A DNA stretch of 64,000 nucleotides, taken from assembly GCF_016597725.1 (NCBI RefSeq), contig NZ_VCGY01000007.1, positions 1 to 64,000 of the forward strand, written 5' to 3'. The first letter of the stretch is position 1. Each line of letters opens with the position of its first letter. Source of the DNA: Marinobacter sp. 1-4A (GTDB lineage: Bacteria > Pseudomonadota > Gammaproteobacteria > Pseudomonadales > Oleiphilaceae). The notes beneath the pieces are model-generated. The model was not told the origin of the DNA, did not search any database, and was given only the letters and a program-made list of their open reading frames with translations. Made by a program: the position numbers and the translations under genes. This document shows, piece after piece, positions 24,437 through 33,874 of the stretch.

Positions 24437-24610
24437 ACTTCATCCTTGTTTTTGTTGTGCAGCCATTTCAGTAAGCGTAGGACATTGAGCACGTGACTGC
24501 GTTAACGCAGATCAAATTATCACCGGCACCTGAGTTGAATGAACGGTCTACACTAATGAGATGAGAACCTTTCAACACGCTAGCATATTAACAACGAGAT
24601 AAGAGGCAGC

Positions 24611-25624
24611 ATGAGTATTCAAAAGGAACTGCTTTCAACGATTGAAAAGCTTGTTCAGCCGGGCAAGGGGATTCTTGCCGCTGACGAAAGCCACCCTACG
24701 ATTGCCAAACGCTTCACAGCTGTTGGTGTTGAGTCCACGGAAGACAAGCGGCGGGAATATCGTAGCCTGATCTTCTCCCCAGAAGGCCTTGGCGATTTCA
24801 TAAGCGGCGTTATTCTTTTTGAGGAAACCCTTGGCCAAATCAGTTTGGACAATCTGCCAATGCCAAAGCTGTTGGAACGTCAGGGCATAGTACCGGGGAT
24901 TAAAGTAGATAAAGGTAAAAAGCCTCTGGTGAACGCCCCGGGGGACGAGATCACCTATGGATTAGACGGTCTGGACGACCGTCTGGAAATCTACAAAAGC
25001 CAAGGCGCCCGCTTTGCCAAGTGGCGTGCTGTTTATAACGTATCTGACACGCTACCCTCGCAACAGGCGATCGAAGCCAACGCCGAAATGCTGGCCCGCT
25101 ATGCCGCGCTTTGTCAGGCTATTGGCATTGTGCCTATTGTGGAGCCGGAAGTGCTCATCGATGGCGATCATTCAATTGAGCGTTCTGCAGAAGTAAACGA
25201 GGCTGTCATAACAGAAGTTTTTAACGCACTCCGCAGGCACCGTGTATTGCTGGAAGCCATCATACTAAAGCCCAGCATGGTGACCCCCGGCAATGTATGT
25301 GCAAAGGCGTCTCCCGAGGAAGTAGCTAAGGCAACCTTGCGGGTATTTCGCAGAGTGGTCCCTGCTGCGGTTCCAGGCATTAACTTTCTTTCCGGGGGAC
25401 AAACCCCTGAAGAAGCGACACAGAACCTGAACGCCATGAACAGTCTAGGCCAGCAGCCTTGGCATTTAAGCTTTTCCTATGGCCGCGCCCTGCAAGAACC
25501 TGCGCAAAAAGCCTGGGCAGGCGATGTTAACAATCGCGCACAAACCCAATCCGCAATGCTAAAACGTGCACGTCTAAACGGAGCGGCGGCGCTAGGCAAA
25601 TACACGCCTGATATGGAAACATGA
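24611..25624 (+). CDS. Class I fructose-bisphosphate aldolase
   Basis: The 337-residue protein begins MSIQKELLSTIEKLVQPGKG and has the class I motifs: ILAADESHPTIAKRF, VPIVEPEVLIDGDHSIE and LEAIILKPSMVTPG, where the lysine forms the Schiff base. INFLSGGQTPEEATQNLNAM and WHLSFSYGRALQEPAQKAW follow. It cleaves fructose-1,6-bisphosphate to DHAP and glyceraldehyde-3-phosphate without metal. RBS AAGAGG precedes the ATG. It is of the eukaryote-like class, less common in gammaproteobacteria than class II. Confidence 0.93.
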   Translation: MSIQKELLSTIEKLVQPGKGILAADESHPTIAKRFTAVGVESTEDKRREYRSLIFSPEGLGDFISGVILFEETLGQISLDNLPMPKLLERQGIVPGIKVDKGKKPLVNAPGDEITYGLDGLDDRLEIYKSQGARFAKWRAVYNVSDTLPSQQAIEANAEMLARYAALCQAIGIVPIVEPEVLIDGDHSIERSAEVNEAVITEVFNALRRHRVLLEAIILKPSMVTPGNVCAKASPEEVAKATLRVFRRVVPAAVPGINFLSGGQTPEEATQNLNAMNSLGQQPWHLSFSYGRALQEPAQKAWAGDVNNRAQTQSAMLKRARLNGAAALGKYTPDMET

Positions 25625-25630
25625 ATAAAA

Positions 25631-26620
25631 TCAGGCGGCCTGAACGGCAGCCTTGGAAATGGCAGCGGAAGCCGGAACAACCTGTTCCAGACACGACAGC
25701 ATAGGCGCAACCTCTCGAATTTTTCGGGCCTGCGGCCATAGGGCCTCGGCTTCCGGATAGCCCTGACGCAGGAAGTTCATCCACTGTTTGATGCGACCAG
25801 TTACGTACTTGTCTTCCAGCCAACCTTGCAGCACTTCGGCGTATTCACGAACCAGTGCAACAGCCTCAGGCCAGATTAGATCGTCGGCCTCGACACCCTG
25901 TTGGCTAGCTTTAATTTTGCGCGCCAGATCTGGCCGTGCAATTAATCCTCGACCAATCATTACGTCGTCACAGCCAGACACTTCACGGCAGCGCCAATAA
26001 TCTGCAACCGTCCAAATTTCGCCGTTGGCAATAACTTTGGCTTTTACCGCTTCCCGGGCTTTGGCAATTTCTTCCCAATAGGCTGGCGGCTTATAGCCAT
26101 CCACTTTGCTCCGAGCATGGATGACGATCTCTTCCGCCCCAGCAGCTTCCAATGCCTGAGCACAGGCCACGCCCATCGAGCGATCGTCATACCCCAAACG
26201 CATTTTTGCCGTTACCGGTACGTCTGCAGGCACCGCTTTACGTACAGCGGCGACAATGTCGTACATTAACTCCGGTTCACGCATAAGCACACAACCGCCC
26301 TTGTGCTTATTCACCGTTTTAGCAGGACAACCAAAGTTGATGTCTACCTGTGTTGCACCCAATTCCGAGGCTTTACGGCCGTGCCAGCCCATTTGTTCGG
26401 GGTCTGAACCCAAAAGCTGGACCGCCACGGGGATACCCACTTGCGTGAGTGACTGGTTGTGCAGCTCCGGCGCAAACTTGTAAAAGACCCTTGGCGGTAA
26501 CATGCTGTGGGTCACACGGATAAACTCCGTCACGCACCGGTCGATCCCGCCTACTTTCGTAAGCGTTTCGCGAATAGGTGCATCAACCAGCCCTTCCATC
26601 GGGGCAAGAATGATCCGCAT
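25631..26620 (-). CDS. dusC: tRNA-dihydrouridine(16) synthase DusC
   Basis: The 329-residue TIM-barrel flavoprotein begins MRIILAPMEGLVDAPIRETL. It shows the Dus active-site segment DINFGCPAKTVNKHKGGCVL with the catalytic cysteine. Other features are VTAKMRLGYDDRS, IVIHARSKVDGYKPPAYWEE, VIANGEIWTVADYWRC and DVMIGRGLIARPDL. The REMVGRG-type variation and KVDGYKPPA segment fit DusC, which reduces U16 of tRNA using FMN and NADPH. It converges with the aldolase gene, only six bases apart. Confidence 0.92.
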   Translation of the reverse strand: MRIILAPMEGLVDAPIRETLTKVGGIDRCVTEFIRVTHSMLPPRVFYKFAPELHNQSLTQVGIPVAVQLLGSDPEQMGWHGRKASELGATQVDINFGCPAKTVNKHKGGCVLMREPELMYDIVAAVRKAVPADVPVTAKMRLGYDDRSMGVACAQALEAAGAEEIVIHARSKVDGYKPPAYWEEIAKAREAVKAKVIANGEIWTVADYWRCREVSGCDDVMIGRGLIARPDLARKIKASQQGVEADDLIWPEAVALVREYAEVLQGWLEDKYVTGRIKQWMNFLRQGYPEAEALWPQARKIREVAPMLSCLEQVVPASAAISKAAVQAA

Positions 26621-26752
26621 GGAGCCTCCATCTGTTCAAAATTGAAGCGAGCGCGATTGTAGGCAATTCGCGCTCGCTTTGATAGTGAAGGCTACCGACC
26701 CGTTAAACGGATCGGCTCTTCCTCATGAAGGGCTCTTTATTGCTGGCCGTCC

Positions 26753-28273
26753 TTACTCATCCAATTCGGGGTTAGCAGACAGCTCATCAGGCGACTTGAC
26801 CGACATACCCAAAGCCTTGGCAACCCCTTCGCCATAAGCCCGGTCACAACGGGTGCAGTTATCGATATGGCGCTGTTTAATGAAATCAGGAGCATCCCCC
26901 ATGTTTCGCCCTGTATTTTCAAACAGTACCTGCTGTTGCGCAGGCGTCATTAGCTGAAAGAGTGCGCGCGGCTGGCTGTAATAATCGTCATCATCCTCGC
27001 GGAAATCGAACATAGCCGCATTGCCGTCGATCTTGAGCGGTGGCTCTGCATATTCGGGCTGATCTTTCCAATGGCCAAAGCTGTTTGGCTGATAATGCGG
27101 CAAACTGCCGTAGTTGCCGTCCATCCTGCCAAGACCATCGCGATGGTTACTCATAACCGGGCATTTAGCCGCATTGACCGGCACTTGCTGATAGTTCACG
27201 CCCAGACGGTATCGTTGCGAATCGGGGTAATTGATCAGCCGCGTCTGAAGCATCTTATCCGGGGACACGCTTATACCAGGCACAAGATTCGCTGGCGAGA
27301 AGGCCGCCTGCTCAACGTCCATATGATAATTTTCTGGATTCCGGTTTAGCTCAAACTCGCCGACCTCGATCAGTGGGTAGTCCCCTTTCGGCCAAACCTT
27401 GGTCAGATCAAACGGGTGCACGTGGTAAGTTTCCGCATCGGCTTCCGGCATCACCTGCACATACATTTTCCAGCGCGGGAAGTCTTCACGCTCAATCGCT
27501 TCAAAAAGATCCCGCTGATGGCTTTCACGGTCATCAGCAACAACCGCAGCAGCCTCGGCGTCGGTCAAATTCTCAATGCCCTGCTGGGTTTTGAAGTGGA
27601 ATTTCACCCAGTAGCGCTCACCTGCTTCGTTCCAGAAGCTGTAGGTGTGGCTGCCAAAACCATGCATGTGCCGGTAGCTCTTGGGAATGCCGCGATCGGA
27701 CATGACTACAGTCACCTGATGCAGAGCTTCAGGCAGCAGCGTCCAGAAATCCCAGTTATTCGTGGGCGAACGCATGTTGGTTTTCGGATCGCGTTTTACT
27801 GCTTTATTCAGGTCTGGAAACTTTTTGGCATCCCTCAAGAAGAACACAGGTGTGTTGTTACCCACCATGTCCCAGTTGCCTTCTTCGGTATAGAACTTGA
27901 GCGCAAAGCCTCGAATATCACGCTCGGCGTCGGCCGCGCCCCGCTCCCCTGCCACGGTGCTGAAGCGGGCAAACATTTCGGTCTTCTTCCCGACTTCACT
28001 GAAAATTTTGGCACGTGTGTAACGCGTAATATCGTTGGTTACGGTGAAGGTACCGAACGCTCCGGAGCCTTTGGCGTGCATGCGGCGCTCAGGAATGACC
28101 TCGCGCACGAAATTGGCGAGTTTTTCGTTGAGCCACACGTCCTGAACCAGCACTGGCCCACGCTTACCAGCCGTCATCGAGTTCTGGTTGTCTACTACCG
28201 GAGCACCAAAGGCCGTTGTAAGGTGTGATACCGGGCATTTGCTTTTATTCGATTTTTCATCGGTCATGGTCAA
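26753..28273 (-). CDS. Monofunctional heme catalase
   Basis: The 506-residue protein matches small-subunit clade 3 catalases. The catalytic histidine motif is [18 protein letters not shown] (about residue 64). The distal Asn region follows ([19 protein letters not shown]), and the proximal heme-ligand tyrosine is in [19 protein letters not shown] (about 345). RBS GAGG precedes the ATG. It converts hydrogen peroxide to water and oxygen in the cytosol. No OxyR-like gene is adjacent. The 130-base gap towards dusC holds no gene. Confidence 0.95.
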   Translation of the reverse strand: MTMTDEKSNKSKCPVSHLTTAFGAPVVDNQNSMTAGKRGPVLVQDVWLNEKLANFVREVIPERRMHAKGSGAFGTFTVTNDITRYTRAKIFSEVGKKTEMFARFSTVAGERGAADAERDIRGFALKFYTEEGNWDMVGNNTPVFFLRDAKKFPDLNKAVKRDPKTNMRSPTNNWDFWTLLPEALHQVTVVMSDRGIPKSYRHMHGFGSHTYSFWNEAGERYWVKFHFKTQQGIENLTDAEAAAVVADDRESHQRDLFEAIEREDFPRWKMYVQVMPEADAETYHVHPFDLTKVWPKGDYPLIEVGEFELNRNPENYHMDVEQAAFSPANLVPGISVSPDKMLQTRLINYPDSQRYRLGVNYQQVPVNAAKCPVMSNHRDGLGRMDGNYGSLPHYQPNSFGHWKDQPEYAEPPLKIDGNAAMFDFREDDDDYYSQPRALFQLMTPAQQQVLFENTGRNMGDAPDFIKQRHIDNCTRCDRAYGEGVAKALGMSVKSPDELSANPELDE

Positions 28274-28454
28274 TTCCTCTGAAGTTCATAACGCCACTAA
28301 TCAGCTTATACCGAGACTTGGCGATACTAAAGCCTTCCGCAATCGCTTGTGTCGGTGTAAGCATCTAGCGACATTGAATCACTGCGATGGCAGTTTGGAT
28401 AATCAATTCCGGAAAAGGGCGTTAAAGCTTTTAACTATGAATAGAGGATAATCA

Positions 28455-28673
28455 CTAAATACGCTCAATGAACTCAAACTTGCCTTGCTCATTGAACACG
28501 ATTCGGAAGGAGCCACGAACGCCGTCGCGTAAGTAAAAACGGGAGAGAATTCGGGCCGGGAAACGGACTGAGCGTCCGTCCCGGGCCCGGGTGTGAACAT
28601 CGGTAGCAATGCCCTGATAGAGCTTTATCCACTCATCAGGGCTGATGCTTATGTCCACAATAATCTGGTGCAT
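28455..28673 (-). CDS. DUF2835 family protein
   Basis: A 72-residue protein with the family pattern: QIIVDISISPDEWIKLYQGI, VRFPARILSRFYLRDGVRGS and FRIVFNEQGKFEFIERI. DUF2835 proteins are small and restricted largely to marine gammaproteobacteria; function unknown. It starts five bases after the htpG stop, so it is probably cotranscribed with htpG. Confidence 0.85.
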   Translation of the reverse strand: MHQIIVDISISPDEWIKLYQGIATDVHTRARDGRSVRFPARILSRFYLRDGVRGSFRIVFNEQGKFEFIERI

Positions 28674-28678
28674 GGTGC

Positions 28679-30571
28679 TTAGTTAGCCAGTTCCAGCAAC
28701 AGACGGTTCAAGCGGGAAACGTAAGCACCCGGGTCTTGCAACTGCTCGCCGCTGGCCAGTGTGGCTTGGTCCAGAAGCACAGCGGAGAGCTCGTTGAAGC
28801 GCTCATCGCCCTTCTCGCTTTCAAGGCGCTGAACCAGCGGGTGATCCACGTTGATTTCAAAGATCGGCTTGCTATCCGGAACCTTCTGGCCCGCTGCTTC
28901 CATGATCTTTTTCATCTGGGCACCCATATCAAAGTCGCCCGTTACCAAGCACGCAGGAGAATCCGTTAGGCGGTTGGTTACGCGCACTTCCTGAACCCGG
29001 TCAGTGAGGGCCGTCTTGATGCGTTCCAACAGCTCTTTGTGCTCTTCGGCAGCTTCTTCTTTGTGCTTTTTGTCTTCTTCGGTTTCCACATCGCCAAGGT
29101 CAAGATCGCCCCGGGCAACGTCCTGAAACTGTTTTTCGTTGTACTCGTTGAGGTAACCCATCATCCATTCGTCGATACGATCGGAGAGGATTAGCACTTC
29201 GATGCCTTTTTTGCGGAAAACTTCCAGATGCGGGCTGCTCTTGGCGGCCATGAAGTTGTCAGCAGTGATGTAATAGATCTTGCTCTGACCTTCTTTCATG
29301 CGCTCGATGTATTGGTCTAGAGAGACATTCTGGGCGCTCTCACCTGTGTGCGTAGAAGCAAAGCGCAGTAGGCCAGCGATTTTCTCGCGGTTGCTGAAAT
29401 CTTCTGCAGGACCTTCCTTGAGCACGGTGCCAAACTCGTTCCAGAACTTCTGGTACTCGTCTGCATCTTTCTTCGACAGTTTGGAGAGCATGTCCAGCAC
29501 ACGCTTGGTAAGCGCGGTGCGGATGCTGTCTACGGTTGAGTCGTTCTGCAGAATTTCACGGGATACGTTCAGGGACAGATCGTTGGAATCCACCACACCC
29601 TTGGCAAAGCGCAGGTACAACGGCAGGAACTGCTCTGCGTCATCCATGATGAATACGCGCTGCACGTAAAGCTTCAAGCCTCGGGGCGCATCACGGTTGT
29701 ACATGTCGAACGGAGCGCGGGCCGGAATGTACAACAGGCTGGTGTAGTCCAGCTTGCCTTCTACTTTGTTGTGGGACCAGGTAAGCGGGTCTTCAAAGTC
29801 GTGAGCGATGTGCTTGTAGAACTCTTTGTATTCTTCGTCTTTGATGTCGGTACGGGGCAGAGTCCAAAGCGCTGTTGCGTCGTTAACGGTTTCGTCTTTG
29901 GGCTCTTCGCCTTCTTCGGTCGGTTCGGATTTCATGATGACCGGGAAGGAGATGTGGTCAGAGTATTTTTTGACCAAGTTGCGCAGCCGGAAGCCGTCGG
30001 CAAATTCGGTAGCGTCTGGCTTCAGGTGGATAACGATTTCGGTGCCACGCTTTTCGCGGGCAACTTGTTCGATGGTAAATTCGCCATCACCGGCAGATTG
30101 CCAATGTACGCCTTCTTCTACAGGGGCACCTGCGCGGCGGGTGAATACGTCCACTTTGTCGGCCACGATGAAAGCGGAATAGAAGCCTACGCCGAATTGG
30201 CCGATCAGTTTGCTGTCTTTCTTTTCGTCACCGGAGAGCTGTTTGAGGAATTCTGCGGTGCCGGAGCGGGCGATGGTGCCCAGATTCTGGACAACGTCTT
30301 CGCGGGTCATGCCGATGCCGTTGTCGGTCAGGGTGATGGTGTTGGCTTCTTTGTCGAAGTCGAGACGTATTTGTAGCTCTGAGTCGCCTTCGTAGAGGCC
30401 GTCGTCTTTGACTGCGGCGAAGCGCATTTTGTCGGCGGCGTCGGAGGCGTTGGAAATCAGTTCGCGGAGGAAGATTTCTTTGTTTGAGTACAGGGAATGG
30501 ATCATCAGGTGAAGTAGTTGTTTTACTTCGGTCTGGAATCCTAAGGTCTCTTTTTGCGATTCAACGGTCAT
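28679..30571 (-). CDS. htpG: Molecular chaperone HtpG (Hsp90)
   Basis: The 630-residue protein has the GHKL ATPase motifs: [16 protein letters not shown] (about residue 40), [14 protein letters not shown], and [17 protein letters not shown]. The middle domain ([37 protein letters not shown]) and the C-terminal dimerisation region follow. RBS AGGAG lies upstream. It assists folding of stress-labile clients using ATP. A large hairpin element lies just upstream at 30605-30797. Confidence 0.97.
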   Translation of the reverse strand: MTVESQKETLGFQTEVKQLLHLMIHSLYSNKEIFLRELISNASDAADKMRFAAVKDDGLYEGDSELQIRLDFDKEANTITLTDNGIGMTREDVVQNLGTIARSGTAEFLKQLSGDEKKDSKLIGQFGVGFYSAFIVADKVDVFTRRAGAPVEEGVHWQSAGDGEFTIEQVAREKRGTEIVIHLKPDATEFADGFRLRNLVKKYSDHISFPVIMKSEPTEEGEEPKDETVNDATALWTLPRTDIKDEEYKEFYKHIAHDFEDPLTWSHNKVEGKLDYTSLLYIPARAPFDMYNRDAPRGLKLYVQRVFIMDDAEQFLPLYLRFAKGVVDSNDLSLNVSREILQNDSTVDSIRTALTKRVLDMLSKLSKKDADEYQKFWNEFGTVLKEGPAEDFSNREKIAGLLRFASTHTGESAQNVSLDQYIERMKEGQSKIYYITADNFMAAKSSPHLEVFRKKGIEVLILSDRIDEWMMGYLNEYNEKQFQDVARGDLDLGDVETEEDKKHKEEAAEEHKELLERIKTALTDRVQEVRVTNRLTDSPACLVTGDFDMGAQMKKIMEAAGQKVPDSKPIFEINVDHPLVQRLESEKGDERFNELSAVLLDQATLASGEQLQDPGAYVSRLNRLLLELAN

Positions 30572-30604
30572 CTATTTTTTCTCCTGCAATCGACATTTGA
30601 GTGA

Positions 30605-30797
30605 AACACGGGAGCAAGGGGCTTCTCCAAAACACGCTGTGAATACATCCTTGTAGCTCGGCTCCGCCTTTCACTGCTTATTGCTCCTGCGTCGCAGTGA
30701 AAGTCCTGGCCTGGCCATCCTTGGCCAGTCCGTGAAGAGTTTTCACTCTTCACCCATGGCTCCGCACGGTTTTAGAGAAGCCCCTTGCTCCCGTGTT
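30605..30797. repeat. Long hairpin element, copy 1 (with three internal arms)
   Basis: AACACGGGAGCAAGGGGCTT (continuing CT, 30605-30626) is a perfect 22-base inverted repeat of 30776-30797; the next bases CCAAAAC/GTTTTAG pair almost fully. Inside lie smaller stems: TACATCCTTGTA (about 30644-30655), TTTCACTGC with GCAGTGAAA, TGGCCATCCTTGGCCA (about 30712-30727), and GTGAAGAG with CTCTTCAC. The inner loops share the ATCC(A/T)TG core with copies 2 and 3, although the outer stems are unrelated. It lies between htpG and a thioesterase gene. Nothing else was seen in the 30572-30872 gap. Confidence 0.8.
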
Positions 30798-30872
30798 ATC
30801 CAGCTTGTGAGTTCGTATTGCAGGAAAATGGGGTCACTCCGAAGGTTTTCAAGCCCCTACATGCTAACCGGA

Positions 30873-31307
30873 TCAGTCTTCCAGCAAGAAGTGCGCTCTT
30901 GCGGTGGAGATCGGTTTGGAGCGGGATTTTTGCCAAGCGGTGATCATTACGTTCGCTACGCGATTGCCTTGGCGCGTTAGCTTGCATTCGGCGTAGGTTT
31001 CGCGGTCGAGGCCTGCGCGGAGGTAGTCCAATGAGAAGTTGACGATACGTGGCATGCGTACGGTTTCTTGGGCGAGCATGAGGTAGATTGCAGCAGAGAG
31101 TTCCATGAAGCCGCCGATTACGCCGCCGTGTATCGCAGGTAATACCGGGTTGCCAAGGTTTTGGTCTTTTGCAGGTAGGCGGAAGATGAGGTCGTCGCCA
31201 AACTGGTCGCATTCCAAGCCTATGAATTTTGCATAGGGGATGCTGTTGATCAAGCGTGAGAAGTCACCGGTTTCTCGGGTGTAGCTTAGGATTTCAGGGT
31301 CGGTCAT
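30873..31307 (-). CDS. PaaI-family hotdog thioesterase 1
   Basis: The 144-residue protein has the hotdog acyl-CoA thioesterase signature PVLPAIHGGVIGGFMELSAA (HGG motif near residue 80) and NFSLDYLRAGLDRETYAECK. These proteins act as homotetramers or dimers and hydrolyse acyl-CoA thioesters. Its ATG overlaps the stop of the next thioesterase gene by four bases, so the two are coupled and may form hetero-oligomers. Substrate unknown. Confidence 0.88.
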   Translation of the reverse strand: MTDPEILSYTRETGDFSRLINSIPYAKFIGLECDQFGDDLIFRLPAKDQNLGNPVLPAIHGGVIGGFMELSAAIYLMLAQETVRMPRIVNFSLDYLRAGLDRETYAECKLTRQGNRVANVMITAWQKSRSKPISTARAHFLLED

Positions 31308-31774
31308 ACCGGGCCTCCAGTGATTTTCTCGCGGTAGGCTTTTGGTAGAGCTTCAGGGCCGATGCGCATAAAAGTAGCCACGCAATTAGCTACCGTTTCG
31401 CCGCTTTCTTGGTAGGCCTCGCAACGGGTAAAGATTATATTGCGGGTCATTTTGTAAACTTCAGCTCTTGCATAAACAGGCTTGTGCGGTTCGGCTGGGC
31501 GCATGTAGTCAACCCTTAGGTCCAGTGTGGGGCAGAGTTCGAATACGTCCAAAGCGCAGAGCATGAGTGAGCCGGATGTGGTGTCCATCAGGGTGGTGAT
31601 GGCGCCGCCATGGATCACGCCTGTGTCTGGGTTGCCGATGATTCGTTCGTTGTAAGGCAGGCAAAGGGTTAGGCTGCACTCGGTGGTTTCGGTAACCCTC
31701 AACCCAAGCTCTTTGGCTTGGTTGAGCGTGTTGATAAACCGGGTAACCCGGTCGGTTCGGATTTGATTGTCCAT
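31304..31774 (-). CDS. PaaI-family hotdog thioesterase 2
   Basis: The 156-residue partner has PDTGVIHGGAITTLMDTTSG (HGG-TLMD signature with the catalytic Asp) and LDLRVDYMRPAEPHKPVYAR. It is upstream in the operon and overlaps paralogue 1 by ATGA. The pair probably arose by duplication, although sequence identity is low. The divergent neighbour is an M48 metalloprotease. Cytosolic acyl-CoA hydrolysis is expected for the family. Confidence 0.89.
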   Translation of the reverse strand: MDNQIRTDRVTRFINTLNQAKELGLRVTETTECSLTLCLPYNERIIGNPDTGVIHGGAITTLMDTTSGSLMLCALDVFELCPTLDLRVDYMRPAEPHKPVYARAEVYKMTRNIIFTRCEAYQESGETVANCVATFMRIGPEALPKAYREKITGGPV

Positions 31775-31880
31775 TCAGAACAAACCTGTGGTTCATGTAT
31801 GGGTTTTAAGCTACCAGTATTTAAAGCTGGCAGCAGCCGTGTAATTATATGTTTCTTAAATTCAATAACAGGGGTTGAGA

Positions 31881-33158
31881 GTGAAAAACGCCGTTTTGCA
31901 ACGCTGCGCGCCGGTTTTAGCGCTAATGCTGCTACTTACAGGGTGTGCTGTAAACCCGGTAACTGGCGAGAAACAGCTTTCGTTAATTGGTGAAGGCCAA
32001 GAACTTGCGCTGGGCGCCGAGCAGTATACGCCTACCCAACAGACTCAAGGCGGGCAATTCTACGTTGATCCCGAGCTAACGCTCTACGTAAGAGAAGTTG
32101 GCCAAAAGATGGCTCGGGTAAGTGACCGCCCTGATCTACCCTATGAGTTTGTGGTGCTAAACAGCAGCGTTCCCAACGCTTGGGCTTTGCCCGGAGGCAA
32201 GATTGCGATTAACCGGGGGCTACTGGTTAAGTTTGATGATGAAGCCCAACTCGCATCTGTGCTTGGACATGAGATTGTACACGCGGCTGCCCGCCACAGT
32301 GTTCAGCGCATGCAGCAGGGAATGCTGATTAACGCCGGAGTGGCAGGTCTGGGCTTTGCACTGTCAGACAGTCAGTGGGCCGGGCTTCTGATGGGTGGTG
32401 CCGCTATGGGAGCTCAGCTCGCTTTAGCGCAGTACGGTCAGGGAGATGAGCTGGAGTCGGATCACTACGGCATCGTTTATATGAAAAAGGCGGGCTACGA
32501 TCCGCAAGCTGCCGTAGAGCTGCAGGAAATCTTTCTTGAAATGTCCAAAGGCCGTGAAGCAGGCTTTGTAGACGGCCTCTTCGCAACGCATCCGCCTTCT
32601 TCGAAGCGTGTGCGCGAGAACAGCAAGTTGGTGAATAAGGTAGGTGCCGGTGGCTATCGCGGAGCCGATATCTATCAGAAGAAAACGGCCTTTCTGCGCA
32701 AGGTTCAGCCTGCCTACGATGCTCACGATAAGGCCATGAAGTTGGCATCTGGCGGGGATATGAATGCGGCTCTGAAGAAGGTTGACGAGGCCATCAATGT
32801 GTTACCTCGCGAGGCTATGTTCTATTCATTGCGTGGGCGTATCCATCAGGAGCTGAATAATCCGGATAAAGCCTCTGCTGATTTCGATAAGGCAGTGTCT
32901 TTGTATCCCGAAATGTTTGTTTATCGCTTACACAGCGGGCTTAACGCACTTGCGCTAAACAATCTCAGCAAGGCACGCGAGAACCTGACCCGGGCAAACG
33001 AGGTTGTGCCAACCTCCATCGCCTTTCTCAGGCTTGGGGATATTGCGGTAAAGGAGAACAACCGTAAGGAAGCCATCGCTTATTACAGCAAAGCGGCAGA
33101 ATCCAGCGGCGATATTGCCGAAGAAGCACGGCGAAAACTGGCCGCTCTCACCCAGTAA
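31881..33158 (+). CDS. M48-family metalloprotease lipoprotein with TPR domain (BepA-like)
   Basis: GTG 31881, six to seven bases after AGGGG, opens a lipoprotein signal with lipobox LTGC and the VNPVTGEKQLSLI segment typical of the family. The zinc motif is VLGHEIVHAAARHSVQRM (HEXXH), with ELESDHYGIVYMKKAGYDP supplying the third ligand and THPPSSKRVREN after it. The last 150 residues contain TPR-like repeats (AALKKVDEAINVLPREAMFY; ASADFDKAVSLYPEMFVYRL). It resembles BepA/YfgC, which helps assemble or degrade outer-membrane proteins in the periplasm. Confidence 0.92.
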   Translation: MKNAVLQRCAPVLALMLLLTGCAVNPVTGEKQLSLIGEGQELALGAEQYTPTQQTQGGQFYVDPELTLYVREVGQKMARVSDRPDLPYEFVVLNSSVPNAWALPGGKIAINRGLLVKFDDEAQLASVLGHEIVHAAARHSVQRMQQGMLINAGVAGLGFALSDSQWAGLLMGGAAMGAQLALAQYGQGDELESDHYGIVYMKKAGYDPQAAVELQEIFLEMSKGREAGFVDGLFATHPPSSKRVRENSKLVNKVGAGGYRGADIYQKKTAFLRKVQPAYDAHDKAMKLASGGDMNAALKKVDEAINVLPREAMFYSLRGRIHQELNNPDKASADFDKAVSLYPEMFVYRLHSGLNALALNNLSKARENLTRANEVVPTSIAFLRLGDIAVKENNRKEAIAYYSKAAESSGDIAEEARRKLAALTQ

Positions 33159-33182
33159 TCGTATAATTCATATTAAATACAG

Positions 33183-33214
33183 GGCCGAACTCCTTGAGAC
33201 TTCGGCCTTTTTTT
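33183..33214 (+). terminator. Rho-independent terminator of the M48 protease gene
   Basis: GGCCGAA (33183-33189) pairs with TTCGGCC (33201-33207), followed directly by seven T. It begins 25 bases after the stop codon and has the complete intrinsic-terminator form. Confidence 0.92.
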
Positions 33215-33328
33215 ATTTCTGCGTTTCGGTTTGCGTGGAGCGCGCCGGTATGCCGTCATCATGAGCATTGACTTTTAGAGCAATAACTCTAAAAATCAGC
33301 TATCGATAACTAATATCAGGTGACGGAC

Positions 33329-33874
33329 ATGTTAGCGAAACGTATCCAACCTATGGCTTCTCAGGCAAAGCGCCTGTATGTCGAGCTTATGTTTCAGGTT
33401 ATGGGGCGAGCTCTTCAGGCAGTCAGTGAGGTTGACGGCGAGGTTCAGAAAGAAGCTCAGGCTCTGCCTGAGGGATTTCTGTTCGAAATGATGGTGATGC
33501 CCGAGGGGGCCAAGCTGATCGTAGAACACATCGGCGGAGGCCGATTCCACTATCATGGCGATTCTGCACCCCGCGCGGTGGATGTATCCATTCAGTTTAA
33601 ACACCTTACCCACGCATTTTTGGTGCTGTCGTTTCAGGAGAAAACCTCAATCGCCTTTGCCCATGACCGCATGCTGGTTGATGGCGATGTGAGCTATGCC
33701 GTGCGCATGACCCGTGTGCTCAATCGACTGGAATCCTTCATTTTGCCCAAAATCATCGCCAAACGTGCGGTAAAGGAATATCCGGAGAACCTTCACCTGC
33801 CGGAAAAACTAATCAGTGCGGCACAGATTTACCTGAAAGTCGCCACCCATTTTATCCAGACAGCGAGAGCCTAA
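33329..33874 (+). CDS. Hypothetical protein, possibly SCP2-like
   Basis: ATG 33329 follows AGGTGA with five-base spacing. The 181-residue protein has a helical N-terminus (KRLYVELMFQVMGRALQAVS) and a central beta part (FLFEMMVMPEGAKLIVEHIG; VDVSIQFKHLTHAFLVLSF). A helical C-terminus follows (VRMTRVLNRLESFILPKIIA). The central layout recalls sterol-carrier SCP2-type lipid-binding domains, but the match is weak. It abuts the alcohol dehydrogenase gene without a gap, so the two should be cotranscribed; a role in handling a lipophilic substrate for that enzyme is speculation. Confidence 0.6.
   Translation: MLAKRIQPMASQAKRLYVELMFQVMGRALQAVSEVDGEVQKEAQALPEGFLFEMMVMPEGAKLIVEHIGGGRFHYHGDSAPRAVDVSIQFKHLTHAFLVLSFQEKTSIAFAHDRMLVDGDVSYAVRMTRVLNRLESFILPKIIAKRAVKEYPENLHLPEKLISAAQIYLKVATHFIQTARA

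Noticed and set aside
27416..28228. 270-codon plus-strand ORF
   Set aside because: Mirror of the catalase gene on the other strand; no family resemblance.
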